From Nostoc sp. NMS2 (GTDB lineage: Bacteria > Cyanobacteriota > Cyanobacteriia > Cyanobacteriales > Nostocaceae): 64,000 nucleotides of DNA. Shown one piece after another: positions 49,083 through 57,725 of the stretch. A program made the position numbers and the translations under genes. The stretch is from assembly GCF_017115105.1 (NCBI RefSeq), contig NZ_JABXKH010000157.1:23613-87612 (forward strand). Reading direction: 5' to 3'. The notes under the pieces were generated by a model. That model was not told the DNA's origin, searched no databases, and worked only from the letters and a program-made list of their open reading frames with translations. Numbering within the stretch: the stretch's first letter is position 1; each line of letters starts with the position of its first letter.

Positions 49083-51593
49083 ATGCAACTTGTCCCAAAA
49101 ACTAAGCTAGCCCCAGAACTTGACCCAATCCTAGAGAAAATTATTCTTGATGTTGGGGGCATGAAGTGTGCTGGGTGTGTGAATGCGGTAGAACGACAGC
49201 TAACCCAACATCCAGGAGTCAAGAGTGCCTGTGTGAACCTGGCTACAGAGGTAGCAGTTGTAGAGTCAGAAACTGGTGCGGTAGATGCAGATGCACTAGC
49301 AGAGAGATTGACATCTGTTGGATTCCCAACTCAACCCCGAAAAGCTAGGGGCACAGTAGCAGGTGAGATATCTACTTTACCAGACCCAGCAGAACGACAA
49401 CGCCGAGAAATGCGGTCTTCTGTAAAGCAGTTAGCGATCGCTGCAATGTTGCTGTTATTGTCGGGAAGTGGACATTTTGGTAATCTTGGTAGCTCAGTGC
49501 TGCCACTATTAAATAACATCTGGTTTCACTGTGGATTGGCGACAGTGGCGCTATTAATTCCCGGCCGCCCGATTTTAATAGATGGCTGGCTAGGCTGGCG
49601 GCGAAATGCGCCTAACATGAACACCCTGATCGGATTGGGAACGCTGACAGCCTACATTGCTAGTTTAGTAGCGCTGCTTTTTCCGCAAATGGGTTGGGAG
49701 TGCTTCTTTGATGAACCAGTGATGATGCTGGGCTTTATTCTTTTAGGAAGGACATTAGAGCAACAAGCTAGAGGTCGCGCTGCTGCTGCATTTAGAAAAT
49801 TGCTAGCACTCCAGCCACAGGTAGCGCGATTGATTGCCAACCCAGAAAAAGCAGGAGTGGGATCTTCTAGTGTAGAGATTCCTGCCGAACAGGTGCGGGT
49901 TGGTGAATGGTTACAGGTGCTGCCTGGTGATAAAATCCCTGTCGATGGTGAAGTGGTGCTTGGTCAAACAACAGTCGATGAATCCATGTTGACTGGGGAA
50001 GCCGTGGCAGTAATTAAGCAACCGGGAGATGCGGTGACAGGGGGTACACTAAACCAGTCAGGAGCGATCGCTATTCAGACAACCCGGACTGGAAGTGATA
50101 CAACTCTAGCTCAAATTGTCGCTTTAGTAGAAGCTGCCCAAACTCGGAAAGCCCCAGTACAGAAATTAGCCGATACAGTAGCTGGTTACTTTACCTACGG
50201 GGTATTAACAGCATCTTTATTAACATTTGTCTTTTGGTACTTTTTCGGCACTCACATTTGGACTGATATCACTATGTCTGGTGAGATGGAGATGATGAGC
50301 CATGCTCACAACTCCCCACTCCCCACTCCCCACTCCCCTCTATTAATCAGCTTAAAACTAGCGATCGCAGTTATGGTAGTCGCCTGTCCCTGTGCTTTAG
50401 GACTTGCTACCCCAACAGCTATTCTTGTTGGGACTGCTATGGGTGCAGAACGGGGTTTGTTAATCAAAGGCGGCGACGTTTTAGAAAAAGTACACAAGTT
50501 AGACACCGTAGTATTTGATAAAACTGGCACTCTGACCACAGGTAATCCCATTGTTACCGATTGTCTGTTAATTGGAGGAGATGAGGGAGTAAGCAAACAT
50601 CATTATTCTTCCTCATCCCCCTCATCCCCTTACTCCCTAATCCAATTAGCAACAGCCGTAGAAAGTGGTACTCACCACCCTTTAGCAAAAGCGATTCAGC
50701 AAGAAGCACTGCGGCAACAGTTATCGATTCCAGAAGCTGTGGACTTTCACACGGAACCAGGATTAGGGGTATCTGCCGTGGTAGAGAACACAGTTGTACT
50801 TTTGGGTAACTGGGACTGGTTGAGTTGGCACGGTATTTCAATTAGTGAAACTGCACAACAGGTAGCACAGGATTTGGCAACAGATGGTAAAACAGTAGTT
50901 TGTGTAGCAGTTGGAGGAACTCTAGCCGGACTAATTGCTGTTTCTGATACCCTTAGACCAGATGCCCAATCCACTGTAGACAAATTGCGTCAGATGGGCT
51001 TACGGGTAATGTTGCTCAGTGGCGATCGCAAAGAAGCAGCTAACGCCATAGCCAAACAATTAGGATTAGACGGCGCTGATGTCATAGCAGGTGTTCCCCC
51101 AGCCAAAAAAGCCGCCGCAATCAAGTCTCTCCAGTTAGAAGGGACAAGGGGACAAGGGGGACAAGGGGGACAAGGAGACAAGGCTACAAAGAAAACTCCT
51201 CACTCCTCACTCCTCACTCAGCAGTCCGTTGTAGCAATGGTAGGAGATGGAATCAATGATGCTCCAGCTTTATCCCAAGCAGATGTAGGAATTGCTTTAC
51301 ACTCCGGGACAGATGTGGCAATGGAAACTGCTGAAATTGTCCTAATGCGCGATCGCTTAAACGATGTAGTCGAATCTATTCAGCTTAGTCGCGCCACCTT
51401 CAACAAAATCCGCCAAAATTTATTCTGGGCTTTTGCATATAATACAGTTGGCATTCCTTTAGCAGCAGGTGTTTTGTTCCCTAGTCTGGGTTTTGTCCTT
51501 AACCCATCTGGCGCTGCTGCATTAATGGCTTTTAGCTCTGTTAGCGTCGTCACAAACTCAATATTATTACGACGATTAGCTCGTCACTCGTAG
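49083..51593 (+). CDS. Heavy-metal (copper-type) P-type ATPase
   Basis: The 836-residue P1B ATPase pumps a soft metal, most likely Cu(I), across a membrane. An HMA domain (about 17-80) has the MKCAGC metal site (C29, C32). The membrane part contains VACPCALGLATPTA (about 435), the actuator has MLTGEAVAV, the P-domain FDKTGTLTTGN (about 479), and the end GDGINDAPAL with NTVGIPLAAG and SSVSVVTNS on the last helices. This is the CopA/CtaA/PacS group of cyanobacteria; I cannot say which. Three dispersed repeats are read in frame, adding PLPTPHSP, SSSSPSSPYS and GQGGQGGQGDKATKKT-type stretches to loops. It stands alone. Confidence 0.95.
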   Translation: MQLVPKTKLAPELDPILEKIILDVGGMKCAGCVNAVERQLTQHPGVKSACVNLATEVAVVESETGAVDADALAERLTSVGFPTQPRKARGTVAGEISTLPDPAERQRREMRSSVKQLAIAAMLLLLSGSGHFGNLGSSVLPLLNNIWFHCGLATVALLIPGRPILIDGWLGWRRNAPNMNTLIGLGTLTAYIASLVALLFPQMGWECFFDEPVMMLGFILLGRTLEQQARGRAAAAFRKLLALQPQVARLIANPEKAGVGSSSVEIPAEQVRVGEWLQVLPGDKIPVDGEVVLGQTTVDESMLTGEAVAVIKQPGDAVTGGTLNQSGAIAIQTTRTGSDTTLAQIVALVEAAQTRKAPVQKLADTVAGYFTYGVLTASLLTFVFWYFFGTHIWTDITMSGEMEMMSHAHNSPLPTPHSPLLISLKLAIAVMVVACPCALGLATPTAILVGTAMGAERGLLIKGGDVLEKVHKLDTVVFDKTGTLTTGNPIVTDCLLIGGDEGVSKHHYSSSSPSSPYSLIQLATAVESGTHHPLAKAIQQEALRQQLSIPEAVDFHTEPGLGVSAVVENTVVLLGNWDWLSWHGISISETAQQVAQDLATDGKTVVCVAVGGTLAGLIAVSDTLRPDAQSTVDKLRQMGLRVMLLSGDRKEAANAIAKQLGLDGADVIAGVPPAKKAAAIKSLQLEGTRGQGGQGGQGDKATKKTPHSSLLTQQSVVAMVGDGINDAPALSQADVGIALHSGTDVAMETAEIVLMRDRLNDVVESIQLSRATFNKIRQNLFWAFAYNTVGIPLAAGVLFPSLGFVLNPSGAAALMAFSSVSVVTNSILLRRLARHS
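50308..50339. repeat. Repeat insert 1 in the P-type ATPase gene
   Basis: Three head-to-tail ctccccact units encode NSPLPTPHSPL just before the helix with the CPC motif, in an extracytoplasmic or loop region. Confidence 0.7.
50571..50643. repeat. Repeat insert 2 in the P-type ATPase gene
   Basis: ggaggagatgagggagtaag faces cttcctcatccccctcatcc / cttactccc and can pair. It encodes the segment GDEGVSKHHYSSSSPSSPYS between the P- and N-domains. Confidence 0.65.
51139..51224. repeat. Repeat insert 3 in the P-type ATPase gene
   Basis: gggacaagggg-type units are followed by ctcctcactcctcact units. It encodes TRGQGGQGGQGDKATKK and TPHSSLLTQQ in the P-domain, just before the GDGINDAPAL motif. Confidence 0.75.
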
Positions 51594-51901
51594 AATACTT
51601 TCTTGCACCTAAAATTTCCCATCACAAATCTTAGTTATTGAACAGAATTCAGGAGTCAGGACGGGCTAAACGCCCCTTCTGAATTCTTCTTCAATCCCAT
51701 CTCAACTTAACAATTTGTAATTCGTAATTATTTGTTAAACTGAGTTGACACTAAGGTTTTAGGCAGATCGCAAAGCCTGTTAAGACACCTACAAAAGCTA
51801 TCATAGCTACTGGAGTAGAACGACCAAGTTCTACTCTTTCAAGGTATTATGCAACTTTAAAGCTTATTTAGATCAGCACCACAGACTGACGGTGCGCGAA
51901 A
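51594..51901. repeat. 308-bp intergenic region with a palindrome
   Basis: Arms agaattcag (51644-51652) and ctgaattct (51679-51687) enclose cgggctaaacgcccc, itself a stem. It may end the ATPase transcript and belongs to a dispersed repeat type. Two aattcgt heptamers lie at about 51717-51729. No gene is seen. Confidence 0.55.
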
Positions 51902-52399
51902 ATGGCAAAATACGATACGAAACAAATCTTGTTAAATCACATTTCCACCGATTTGTCAATGGCAGCAGAAACCAATGAAAACCATCTACTGATTATTGAA
52001 GACGATCAAGGTCGCAAAGAATTTTCTCTAGAGCAACCCGTCTACTCTATCGGTAGAGACCGCGAGTGTAATATCCGTTTGATGTCGCAGTTTGTCTCCC
52101 GCCGCCATGCCACATTAGTGAGATTGCCACGAGAGCATAATAGTCATAGCTACTATTACCGGATTGTAGATGGCGATGCCAAAGGTAAGGCTAGTTCTAA
52201 CGGTTTGATGATTAATGGACGTAAGATACCAAACCACGATCTTAGAAATGAAGACGAGATCGTTTTTGGCCCTCAAGTTCGTGCCATTTATTACCTTTTA
52301 AAAAACACTCAACGTTTGGGACAAACGGATTCGAGCGAGTACGACATTACACTAATAAACCCCGGTATGGCCGAGGATTTAGAGGATCTGGGAGATTGA
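51902..52399 (+). CDS. FHA-domain protein, soluble
   Basis: The 165 residues hold one FHA domain (about 26-130): YSIGRDRECNIRLMSQFVSR, RRHATLVRL, KASSNGLMINGRKI and DEIVFGPQVRAIYYL. The classical residues (G-R, S-R-R-H, S-S-N-G) are there, so phosphothreonine binding is likely. No membrane segment is visible, in contrast to the FHA protein at 44553-45344. The gene ends before a bidirectional terminator facing a convergent gene. Partners are unknown. Confidence 0.93.
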   Translation: MAKYDTKQILLNHISTDLSMAAETNENHLLIIEDDQGRKEFSLEQPVYSIGRDRECNIRLMSQFVSRRHATLVRLPREHNSHSYYYRIVDGDAKGKASSNGLMINGRKIPNHDLRNEDEIVFGPQVRAIYYLLKNTQRLGQTDSSEYDITLINPGMAEDLEDLGD

Positions 52400-52420
52400 A
52401 TTATAACTACCAATCACAGT

Positions 52421-52457
52421 TTGACACTCTCACGGCTTTAAGGCGTAAGAGTGTCAA
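52421..52457. terminator. Bidirectional terminator between convergent genes
   Basis: TTGACACTCT (52421-52430) pairs with AGAGTGTCAA (52448-52457); after one mismatch ACG/CGT continues the stem. It serves the FHA gene on the plus strand and the gene ending at 52472 on the minus strand. Confidence 0.75.
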
Positions 52458-52471
52458 TTAAATTACCAAAG

Positions 52472-52819
52472 CTATCCTGCAAGACTTTCAATCAAATGCC
52501 AATGGCGGCTACTTTCAATAGCCTGCTTGATGAATTCAAACATTTGTCGGCAATAATTATCTAGGTGGAGAGGTAGTTCTTCATTTTTAATCACAATACT
52601 CATCCGGGTTTCTGTTTCAGTAGATTTTGATTTATCAATCAGTACTTCTACTGTGATCAATTTAGGAAAAGGAACATTACCAGGAATTTGACGAGCGATA
52701 ATGTAATCGCCCATGTTGTATTGAATATCCAACTGGCAGTCCTGTAGAAGTTCTACAAGTAACGGCAACAGATGGTCACTAGCAACAGAAACAATAAACG
52801 AACAGGTATAGCGAGCCAT
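52472..52819 (-). CDS. Conserved cyanobacterial protein of unknown function
   Basis: The 115 residues form an alpha-beta protein: ARYTCSFIVSVASDHLLPLL, then LQDCQLDIQYNMGDYIIARQ and VTVEVLIDKSKSTE. The pattern resembles small cyanobacterial proteins annotated as hypothetical; I recognise no enzyme family. It has no signal peptide or membrane segment. It converges on the FHA gene across a shared terminator and is separated from the epimerase gene by a repeat block. Confidence 0.8.
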   Translation of the reverse strand: MARYTCSFIVSVASDHLLPLLVELLQDCQLDIQYNMGDYIIARQIPGNVPFPKLITVEVLIDKSKSTETETRMSIVIKNEELPLHLDNYCRQMFEFIKQAIESSRHWHLIESLAG

Positions 52820-53287
52820 AATAGCCCCACGCCTTGTAACACTCCGTCCATCCTATAATACCGAAGCATCTAAACGGAAAGTCATTCAAAAAGCAAAGTT
52901 TTTGAGTTTTGAGATTAGGCATCACCACGGAGGCAGAGGGGAAGGGGGCGGGGAGCGGGGGGAGCAAGCCCAATACTCTGCGACAAGCGTTGCGGAACAT
53001 GGGTTTGAAGCTCCGTCCTTCCAGGACGCTTGGGCTGGAGCGGAGTACAAGCTCCGTCTCAGTTTTTCCCCCTGCTCCCCTACCTCTTTTGACCAGATAT
53101 ACATCTGACTCCCGCAAAACTACACGCTGTAGGGGTAATTAATGAATTGCCCCTACTTTAGAATCAGGGTTTTGGCTATTATTTGCGTCTGATACAGTTG
53201 CATCTGTTCTATCCACAAAGAAAGTGCTGTAGGCTAAAAGTTTGATCAAAAACTTTACAATAAAAGTTTGGCTGAGGTAGAAAATGA
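52820..53287. repeat. Repeat-filled intergenic region
   Basis: A G-rich run (52928-52965) faces a C-rich run (53065-53095), enclosing a second palindrome (gcccaatactctgcg ... gcttgggc) with ggagcttgtactccgctccagc-like text. It is a composite of two nested repeats. No gene is supported, although several frames cross it. Confidence 0.65.
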
Positions 53288-54298
53288 ATGAAAGTAGCAA
53301 TTACTGGAGCAACAGGATTTGTCGGTAGTCTTTTGGTACAAAGACTCCACACAGAAGGTCATAAAATAGTAGTATTAACTCGGAACACCGCTTTTGCTCA
53401 AAAGGTTTTTCCATCGGAGGCTTTCCCGAATGTAGAAATTGTTGCCTATACACCAAATACATCTGGTTCTTGGCAAAGTGTCATAGGTAGTTGTGATGGC
53501 GTAGTTAATCTGGCAGGAGAACCCATCGGTGAAGGACGCTGGACACCAGAACGCAAACAAGAAATCCTCAATAGCCGAAAGTTAGGCACACAAAAAATAG
53601 TTGAAGCAATAGCCAACGCTAACCCCAAAACGGCAGTCGCTACAACGGGGAGCCACCCCCTTGCGGAGGTTCCCTCCGTTGGGGGGAGTGGCGTGGGAAC
53701 CCCCGCAACGCGCTGCCTCCCAACTGTGTTAATCAATGCTTCGGCTATTGGCTACTACGGCACTAGCGAAACGGCAAACTTTGATGAAACAAGCCTAGCT
53801 GGTAACGATTTTCTTGCCCAGGTCTGCCAAGCCTGGGAAGCAGAGGCGATAAAGGTAAAAGATGCTGGTGTACGGCTGGTAATTCTGCGTTTTGGGATTG
53901 TTCTGGGCAATGGTGGGGCTTTAGGTAAAATGATTCCGCCTTTTAAACTCTTCGCTGGTGGCCCTATTGGCAGTGGTCGGCAGTGGTTCTCATGGATTCA
54001 CGTAGACGATTTAGTTAACCTGATTCTGCAAGCTTTAACTAAACCGGAAATAGAAGGCGTATACAATGCCACTGCACCTAACCCAGTCCGAATGGCAGAT
54101 TTAAGTCAAACTTTGGGACAAGTGATGAATCGCCCTTCTTGGTTGCCTGTTCCTGCTTTTGCGATCGAAGCTCTTTTAGGAGACGGGGCTATAGTAGTTT
54201 TAGAAGGTCAACAAGTCCTTCCTAAGCGCACCGTGGAAACAGGATTTGAGTACAAATATCCTAATTTACAGTCAGCACTAAGACAAATTCTTACGTAG
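53288..54298 (+). CDS. TIGR01777 family epimerase-like protein (SDR39U1-type)
   Basis: The 336-residue protein is an extended-SDR, NAD(P)-binding protein of the TIGR01777 family. Motifs are VAITGATGFVGSLL (3-16), VVNLAGEPIGEGRW, SRKLGTQKIVEAI, then LINASAIGYYGTS and a C-terminal DUF1731-like part (WLPVPAFAIEALLGD). Cyanobacterial and plant members are linked to cell division or thylakoid processes but the reaction is unclear. A repeat of about 85 bp (53637-53722) inserts TTGSHPLAEVPSVGGSGVG and more, right before the conserved LINASAIGYYG. The frame is kept, so the protein may be functional. ATG at 53288 starts the Rossmann strand directly. Confidence 0.93.
   Translation: MKVAITGATGFVGSLLVQRLHTEGHKIVVLTRNTAFAQKVFPSEAFPNVEIVAYTPNTSGSWQSVIGSCDGVVNLAGEPIGEGRWTPERKQEILNSRKLGTQKIVEAIANANPKTAVATTGSHPLAEVPSVGGSGVGTPATRCLPTVLINASAIGYYGTSETANFDETSLAGNDFLAQVCQAWEAEAIKVKDAGVRLVILRFGIVLGNGGALGKMIPPFKLFAGGPIGSGRQWFSWIHVDDLVNLILQALTKPEIEGVYNATAPNPVRMADLSQTLGQVMNRPSWLPVPAFAIEALLGDGAIVVLEGQQVLPKRTVETGFEYKYPNLQSALRQILT
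53637..53722. repeat. Palindromic repeat inserted in frame in the TIGR01777 gene
   Basis: The segment contains ggggagccacccccttgcgg and ccgttggggggagtggcgtg, which fold on each other, and ends with ccccgcaacgcgctgcc. It adds about 28 residues between NPKTAVA and PTVLINASAIGYYG. The type is a common Nostoc palindrome. Confidence 0.8.
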
Positions 54299-54422
54299 AG
54301 TCAAAGGGAATGGGGAAGAGGCAAGGGAGCAGGGAGCAGGGAGCAAGGGAGAATCGTTTTCTCCTCAGCAAGAGCAGCACCCCGTCCCTCTGCCTCTTTT
54401 CAATCTCCAATCCCCAATCGCT

Positions 54423-54671
54423 TTATTCTTGACTAGAGAGAAACTTTTTGGAAACCCAACTGATAATACCACTGAGAATTGCACCGCCCATGAGGATTCC
54501 GATCGCTGGGTTAAATACGGGTTGCCAAAGTTGATGCCACAAATCCAAACCCAAATTTACTCCCACAGAATCACCGATCGCAGCGATCGCTAACCAGACA
54601 AAGCCAAACAAAACCAAAAAAACATCTGCGACTAAAACTGTGTTTAGCCAATTTAACAATTTATCTTTCAT
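54423..54671 (-). CDS. Small two-helix membrane protein
   Basis: From ATG at 54671 the protein has 82 residues: MKDKLLNWLNTVLVADVF, then FVWLAIAAIGDSVGVNLGL and GILMGGAILSGIISWVSKKF. Two hydrophobic helices are predicted. I know it only as a hypothetical cyanobacterial protein. The longer frame up to 54794 is repeat-derived (PCLPHLPHLLHLPHSP) and should not be used. It follows the TPR gene on the same strand across a repeat. Confidence 0.7.
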   Translation of the reverse strand: MKDKLLNWLNTVLVADVFLVLFGFVWLAIAAIGDSVGVNLGLDLWHQLWQPVFNPAIGILMGGAILSGIISWVSKKFLSSQE

Positions 54672-54679
54672 GATTGGAA

Positions 54680-54795
54680 TGGGGAATGGGGAATGGGGGA
54701 GATGAAGGAGATGAGGAAGATGAGGGAGACAAGGGGAATTATTGAACAAGCTTGTCTCTTCCCAATGCCCAATGCCCAATCCCCCATTCCCCACC
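54680..54795. repeat. Heptamer (ggggaat/ccccatt) and gatgagg repeats
   Basis: Units ggaatgggga (54676-54700), agatgagg (54705-54730) and ccaatgcccaatgcccaatcc (54760-54780) lie between two genes. This is the CCCCAAT short tandem repeat class. Confidence 0.65.
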
Positions 54796-54797
54796 CT

Positions 54798-55220
54798 CTA
54801 CTCTTCAAACAGCCAATTTTTGACTTTTTTCAAACTCTGCCAATCTGGTTTTCTAGTTAAACCGTCTTCAATACTATTTTTTATTTCATCCTGCCACTCT
54901 TCATTGACAAAAATTAGCTGCTGTGCTATGTCAATATGTTCTCGTAAACCTTTTTGACCTGTTTCCAGCATTGCTAAGGCGATATTGACTCTAGCTTGTG
55001 GGTCTTGTGGGTTTAACTTGACTGCCTTCTGTGCAGCTTTGTAAGCCAAGTTGGGTTTGTTATCGAGTAGATACAACCACGCCAAACAGATCCAAGCAGC
55101 ACTCGTTTTAGGAGCGCGATCGCACACTTCTTTAAATACAGGGATTAAAGAATCTACCGTTTCTCCTGCTTTATAGCGTTCTAAACCTGTATCAAACAGG
55201 GATTCAACTGTATTAGTCAT
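54798..55220 (-). CDS. TPR-domain protein
   Basis: The 140 residues contain about three TPR-like helix pairs (VESLFDTGLERYKAGETVDS, AAWICLAWLYLLDNKPNLAY, AAQKAVKLNPQDPQARVNIA). TPR units bind partner proteins. The end (DWQSLKKVKNWLFEE) is charged. No signal peptide or membrane segment is visible. It lies just upstream, on the minus strand, of the small membrane-protein gene; both could be one transcript. The partner is unknown. Confidence 0.85.
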   Translation of the reverse strand: MTNTVESLFDTGLERYKAGETVDSLIPVFKEVCDRAPKTSAAWICLAWLYLLDNKPNLAYKAAQKAVKLNPQDPQARVNIALAMLETGQKGLREHIDIAQQLIFVNEEWQDEIKNSIEDGLTRKPDWQSLKKVKNWLFEE

Positions 55221-55296
55221 TGGTCATTTGTCATTGGTCATTGGTCATTGGTCATTGGTCATTGGTCATTGGCATTGGTCATTGGCATTGGTCATT
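55216..55296. repeat. TTGGTCA heptamer array (STRR type)
   Basis: About ten copies of tcattgg lie head to tail with two shortened units (ggcattgg). Further imperfect units continue to about 55350. The heptamer TTGGTCA is one of the short tandem repeats described from Calothrix and Anabaena. Confidence 0.85.
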
Positions 55297-55357
55297 AAAT
55301 GAATAACAGACAAAGGACAAAGGACTAATGACAAAGGACTAATGACAAATGACAATA

Positions 55358-55714
55358 TTACACCCCAAATGACTTGCCGCAACCGCAAGTTTGGTTGGCA
55401 TTAGGGTTAGTAAATTGAAAGCCACCACCAATCATGGCATCGCTGTAATCGAGCATTAAACCGTAGAGATATAAAAGACTCTTGCGATCGCTGACAATTT
55501 TGAAGCCATCATAGTCAAAAACTTCATCCTGCGGGGTGATCTTGCTAGTGTCTTCAAAGTCCATCATGTAAGACATCCCAGAACAACCACCCTGACGGAC
55601 TCCTACCCGTAAGCAGAAGTCTGTGCCTTGCCTGTCCCGGAGGGATTTTACCTGGTGCAATGCGGCTTCGCTCAACAGAATTCCGCGTTGTTGAGACTGA
55701 ATTGTTTGTGTCAT
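55358..55714 (-). CDS. IscA/SufA/ErpA-type iron-sulfur assembly protein
   Basis: The 118 residues belong to the HesB/IscA/SufA family of A-type Fe-S carriers. The three family cysteines are present: C44 in QGGCSGMSYM, and C110 and C112 in NQTCGCGKSFGV. Other conserved text is FCLRVGVRQ and GGGFQFTNPNA. It delivers or binds Fe-S clusters or iron. It is not next to other isc/suf genes. It is separated from the TPR gene by the STRR array. The exact subgroup cannot be told from the sequence alone. Confidence 0.93.
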   Translation of the reverse strand: MTQTIQSQQRGILLSEAALHQVKSLRDRQGTDFCLRVGVRQGGCSGMSYMMDFEDTSKITPQDEVFDYDGFKIVSDRKSLLYLYGLMLDYSDAMIGGGFQFTNPNANQTCGCGKSFGV

Positions 55715-56039
55715 CTGCTTTTTTAACTCCTTAATTAGTCTAAGTTTTACCCGATATCGGCTGGTTAATGCCTCTGGGTTGCCCTTGGTGTTTTTGTATT
55801 CATTCTAGCGGTTTGGATGTCGTTAGATGCCAAATTGTAAACACTCCGTTAAAAGCGGCCAAAGATTTTTATCCTAGAATTGAGAGACTCAGTGTGTTTA
55901 GAGATTCGGTATTTTTGGAGTTCAAGCATGGCTTGTCTGAGAAGCAACTATCTTTCAGGTGCAGCCATAAAAACCTAATCCGAGGCTAGCTATTCCCCAA
56001 AGTTTACTTCCAAATTGCTTCTTTTGATTAACTTACTCT
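55715..56039. other. 325-bp divergent intergenic region
   Basis: No repeat or operator is evident. A 73-codon plus-strand frame at 55768-55989 shows no family resemblance, lacks a ribosome binding site and was not called. The region presumably holds promoters of the divergent iscA-type and acidic-protein genes. Confidence 0.4.
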
Positions 56040-57683
56040 ATGACAAGTTTTAATCGCTCTACCAGTCGTCGCTTGAAGAAATTAACTCAAATTCCTTCTG
56101 TATGGGAGGGCGATCGCCGTCCGTTGTCATCACCAAACCAGCACTCAGACTCTGACGAAAAGGGAGAATGCATTCTTTGGGTAGATTACTCCCAAGGTGT
56201 TGTCAGAGGAATGGACGTGGTAGCTTCAGATGTTGGCCCAGAAGCAATAGTTCGTACCTTAATGCGAGCAATGGAGCATCCCCACAGTCCGGCAAGACCT
56301 GCCAGACCCCAAAGAATTGTAGTCAAAGACCGCGAGATCCAATTTTACCTGCGGGGAGTACTGCAAGACTTGGATATTGCCATTGACTACGCACCAGAAC
56401 TGCCTTTAATTGACGAACTATTTCGCGGGTTCGCTGACATCCTCGATAGTCAAACCCCTGACTTACCCCCACAGTATGCACAAATCTTGCGAGAGAAAGC
56501 ATTTGCTATTTGGCAAGCAGCACCTTGGGAATTTTTGGAAGAACAGCAAATTTTGTCAATTGAGATTAATAAGTGGGATGTTGGCACAATCTACGCCTCA
56601 GTCATGGGAATGCTGGGAATGGAGTATGGGATTTTGTTTTATCGCTCAGAAGAGTCTTTAAAACAGTTTCGCACCGCAGTTTTACAAGATGAAGACTCAA
56701 CGGAGCATCTAGAAGAAGCTTTCCTCAAGCAAGATTGCTTGTTTCTTACCTTTGAGAGTACTGATGAAGACGAAGATGAAGACGAAGACGAAGAAAATGA
56801 TTTGGCGGATCTGCCATTATCAGAAATTGACCCCACTTTCGGTAATATCCATCCTTTAGAGGGACTGCGATCTGTTTTGTATGACGAAGAAGCACTGGTA
56901 ATCTTTGTTGCGATCGAAAGTCTGATCCGCTTTATTCGCGATCACCGTCGCCATTTACATGAAGATATTTTTCCTACCCTCAGCCGTCGCTATCGCATTT
57001 CTCTGCCGCAGTCTGAAGAATCAACTAAATCTGTGGCTGTGACAGTCTCTACTATGCCGCAGTTAGCAGCAGAATTAGAGGAAATGGCTGGCTTTGGTAA
57101 CGATGATGAGGAAATTGACAATCTTGACTTGGCAAATTTTCAATCATTGCAAGATGACTTGATACCAGAAGACTCTTTCCTCAGCTTAGGTGTAGTGTCC
57201 TGGGATATGTTGGATCACCTCCGTAAGGGGGTAACTTACCATCAGGCTGGTGAAATCAAACAAGTGGGTGACGGTTTGCCGGTGATTTTAATTCAAACTT
57301 CCCGGCCCAAGGCTAAGACTGTAATTGAAAGAATTGAAGCAGCAGGCGGACTGAGAGCGATTTGCTTTAATCCAGGTGCCGATCCTTTCGATGGCGATCG
57401 CTATGACCTCGGTTTGTTGCAAACTCAAAATGGTGAATTGTTCCTATTTGGTGAATTTTTAGATGAAGATCCTATTCATGTAGAAGCCCGGAAAAAATGG
57501 AATCAACGCTGTAAAAATACAAAGGGCTACTGTGGTTTAATCATCGCTAAAGGACTAACAGGAGCTTCCCGTGGCAATCCTCAATTACGGGATATGATGG
57601 CTTTGTTTGAAACGCGATCGCTTTCACCGAAAGATTTAGGTATTGGCACTCTCCAACTCATGCCCCAACTAAAATTGGAATAG
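56040..57683 (+). CDS. Large acidic cyanobacterial protein (DUF6930-like)
   Basis: The 547 residues form a soluble, mostly alpha-beta protein with no signal peptide or membrane segment. An N-terminal region has GECILWVDYSQGVVRGMDVV and RPQRIVVKDREIQFYLRG. A run of Asp/Glu (DEDEDEDEDEEND, about 241-253) lies in the middle. The C-terminal about 120 residues (LPVILIQTSRPKAKTVIERI through GYCGLIIAKGLTGASRG) are separate from it. It resembles cyanobacterial proteins now called DUF6930 (recollection, moderate). No function is known. The Asp/Glu run is encoded by gaagacgaa repeats. A hairpin follows the stop. Confidence 0.78.
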   Translation: MTSFNRSTSRRLKKLTQIPSVWEGDRRPLSSPNQHSDSDEKGECILWVDYSQGVVRGMDVVASDVGPEAIVRTLMRAMEHPHSPARPARPQRIVVKDREIQFYLRGVLQDLDIAIDYAPELPLIDELFRGFADILDSQTPDLPPQYAQILREKAFAIWQAAPWEFLEEQQILSIEINKWDVGTIYASVMGMLGMEYGILFYRSEESLKQFRTAVLQDEDSTEHLEEAFLKQDCLFLTFESTDEDEDEDEDEENDLADLPLSEIDPTFGNIHPLEGLRSVLYDEEALVIFVAIESLIRFIRDHRRHLHEDIFPTLSRRYRISLPQSEESTKSVAVTVSTMPQLAAELEEMAGFGNDDEEIDNLDLANFQSLQDDLIPEDSFLSLGVVSWDMLDHLRKGVTYHQAGEIKQVGDGLPVILIQTSRPKAKTVIERIEAAGGLRAICFNPGADPFDGDRYDLGLLQTQNGELFLFGEFLDEDPIHVEARKKWNQRCKNTKGYCGLIIAKGLTGASRGNPQLRDMMALFETRSLSPKDLGIGTLQLMPQLKLE

Positions 57684-57691
57684 TTGCATTC

Positions 57692-57725
57692 ATGGCCGTA
57701 ATCCTTAATGTCAGATTACGGCTAT
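57692..57725. terminator. Hairpin terminator after the acidic-protein gene
   Basis: GCCGTAATC (57695-57703) pairs with GATTACGGC (57714-57722), extended by G-U and A-T pairs. It lies about 10 bp after the stop; no U-run follows. Confidence 0.65.

Noticed and set aside
54672..54794. N-terminal extension of the small membrane protein at 54423
   Set aside because: The extra codons are pure repeat sequence; ATG at 54671 starts the real protein.
55216..55350. Possible CRISPR array
   Set aside because: The units are 7-bp heptamers without unique spacers, so it is a short tandem repeat, not CRISPR.
55768..55989. 73-codon frame upstream of the acidic-protein gene
   Set aside because: No family resemblance and no ribosome binding site.
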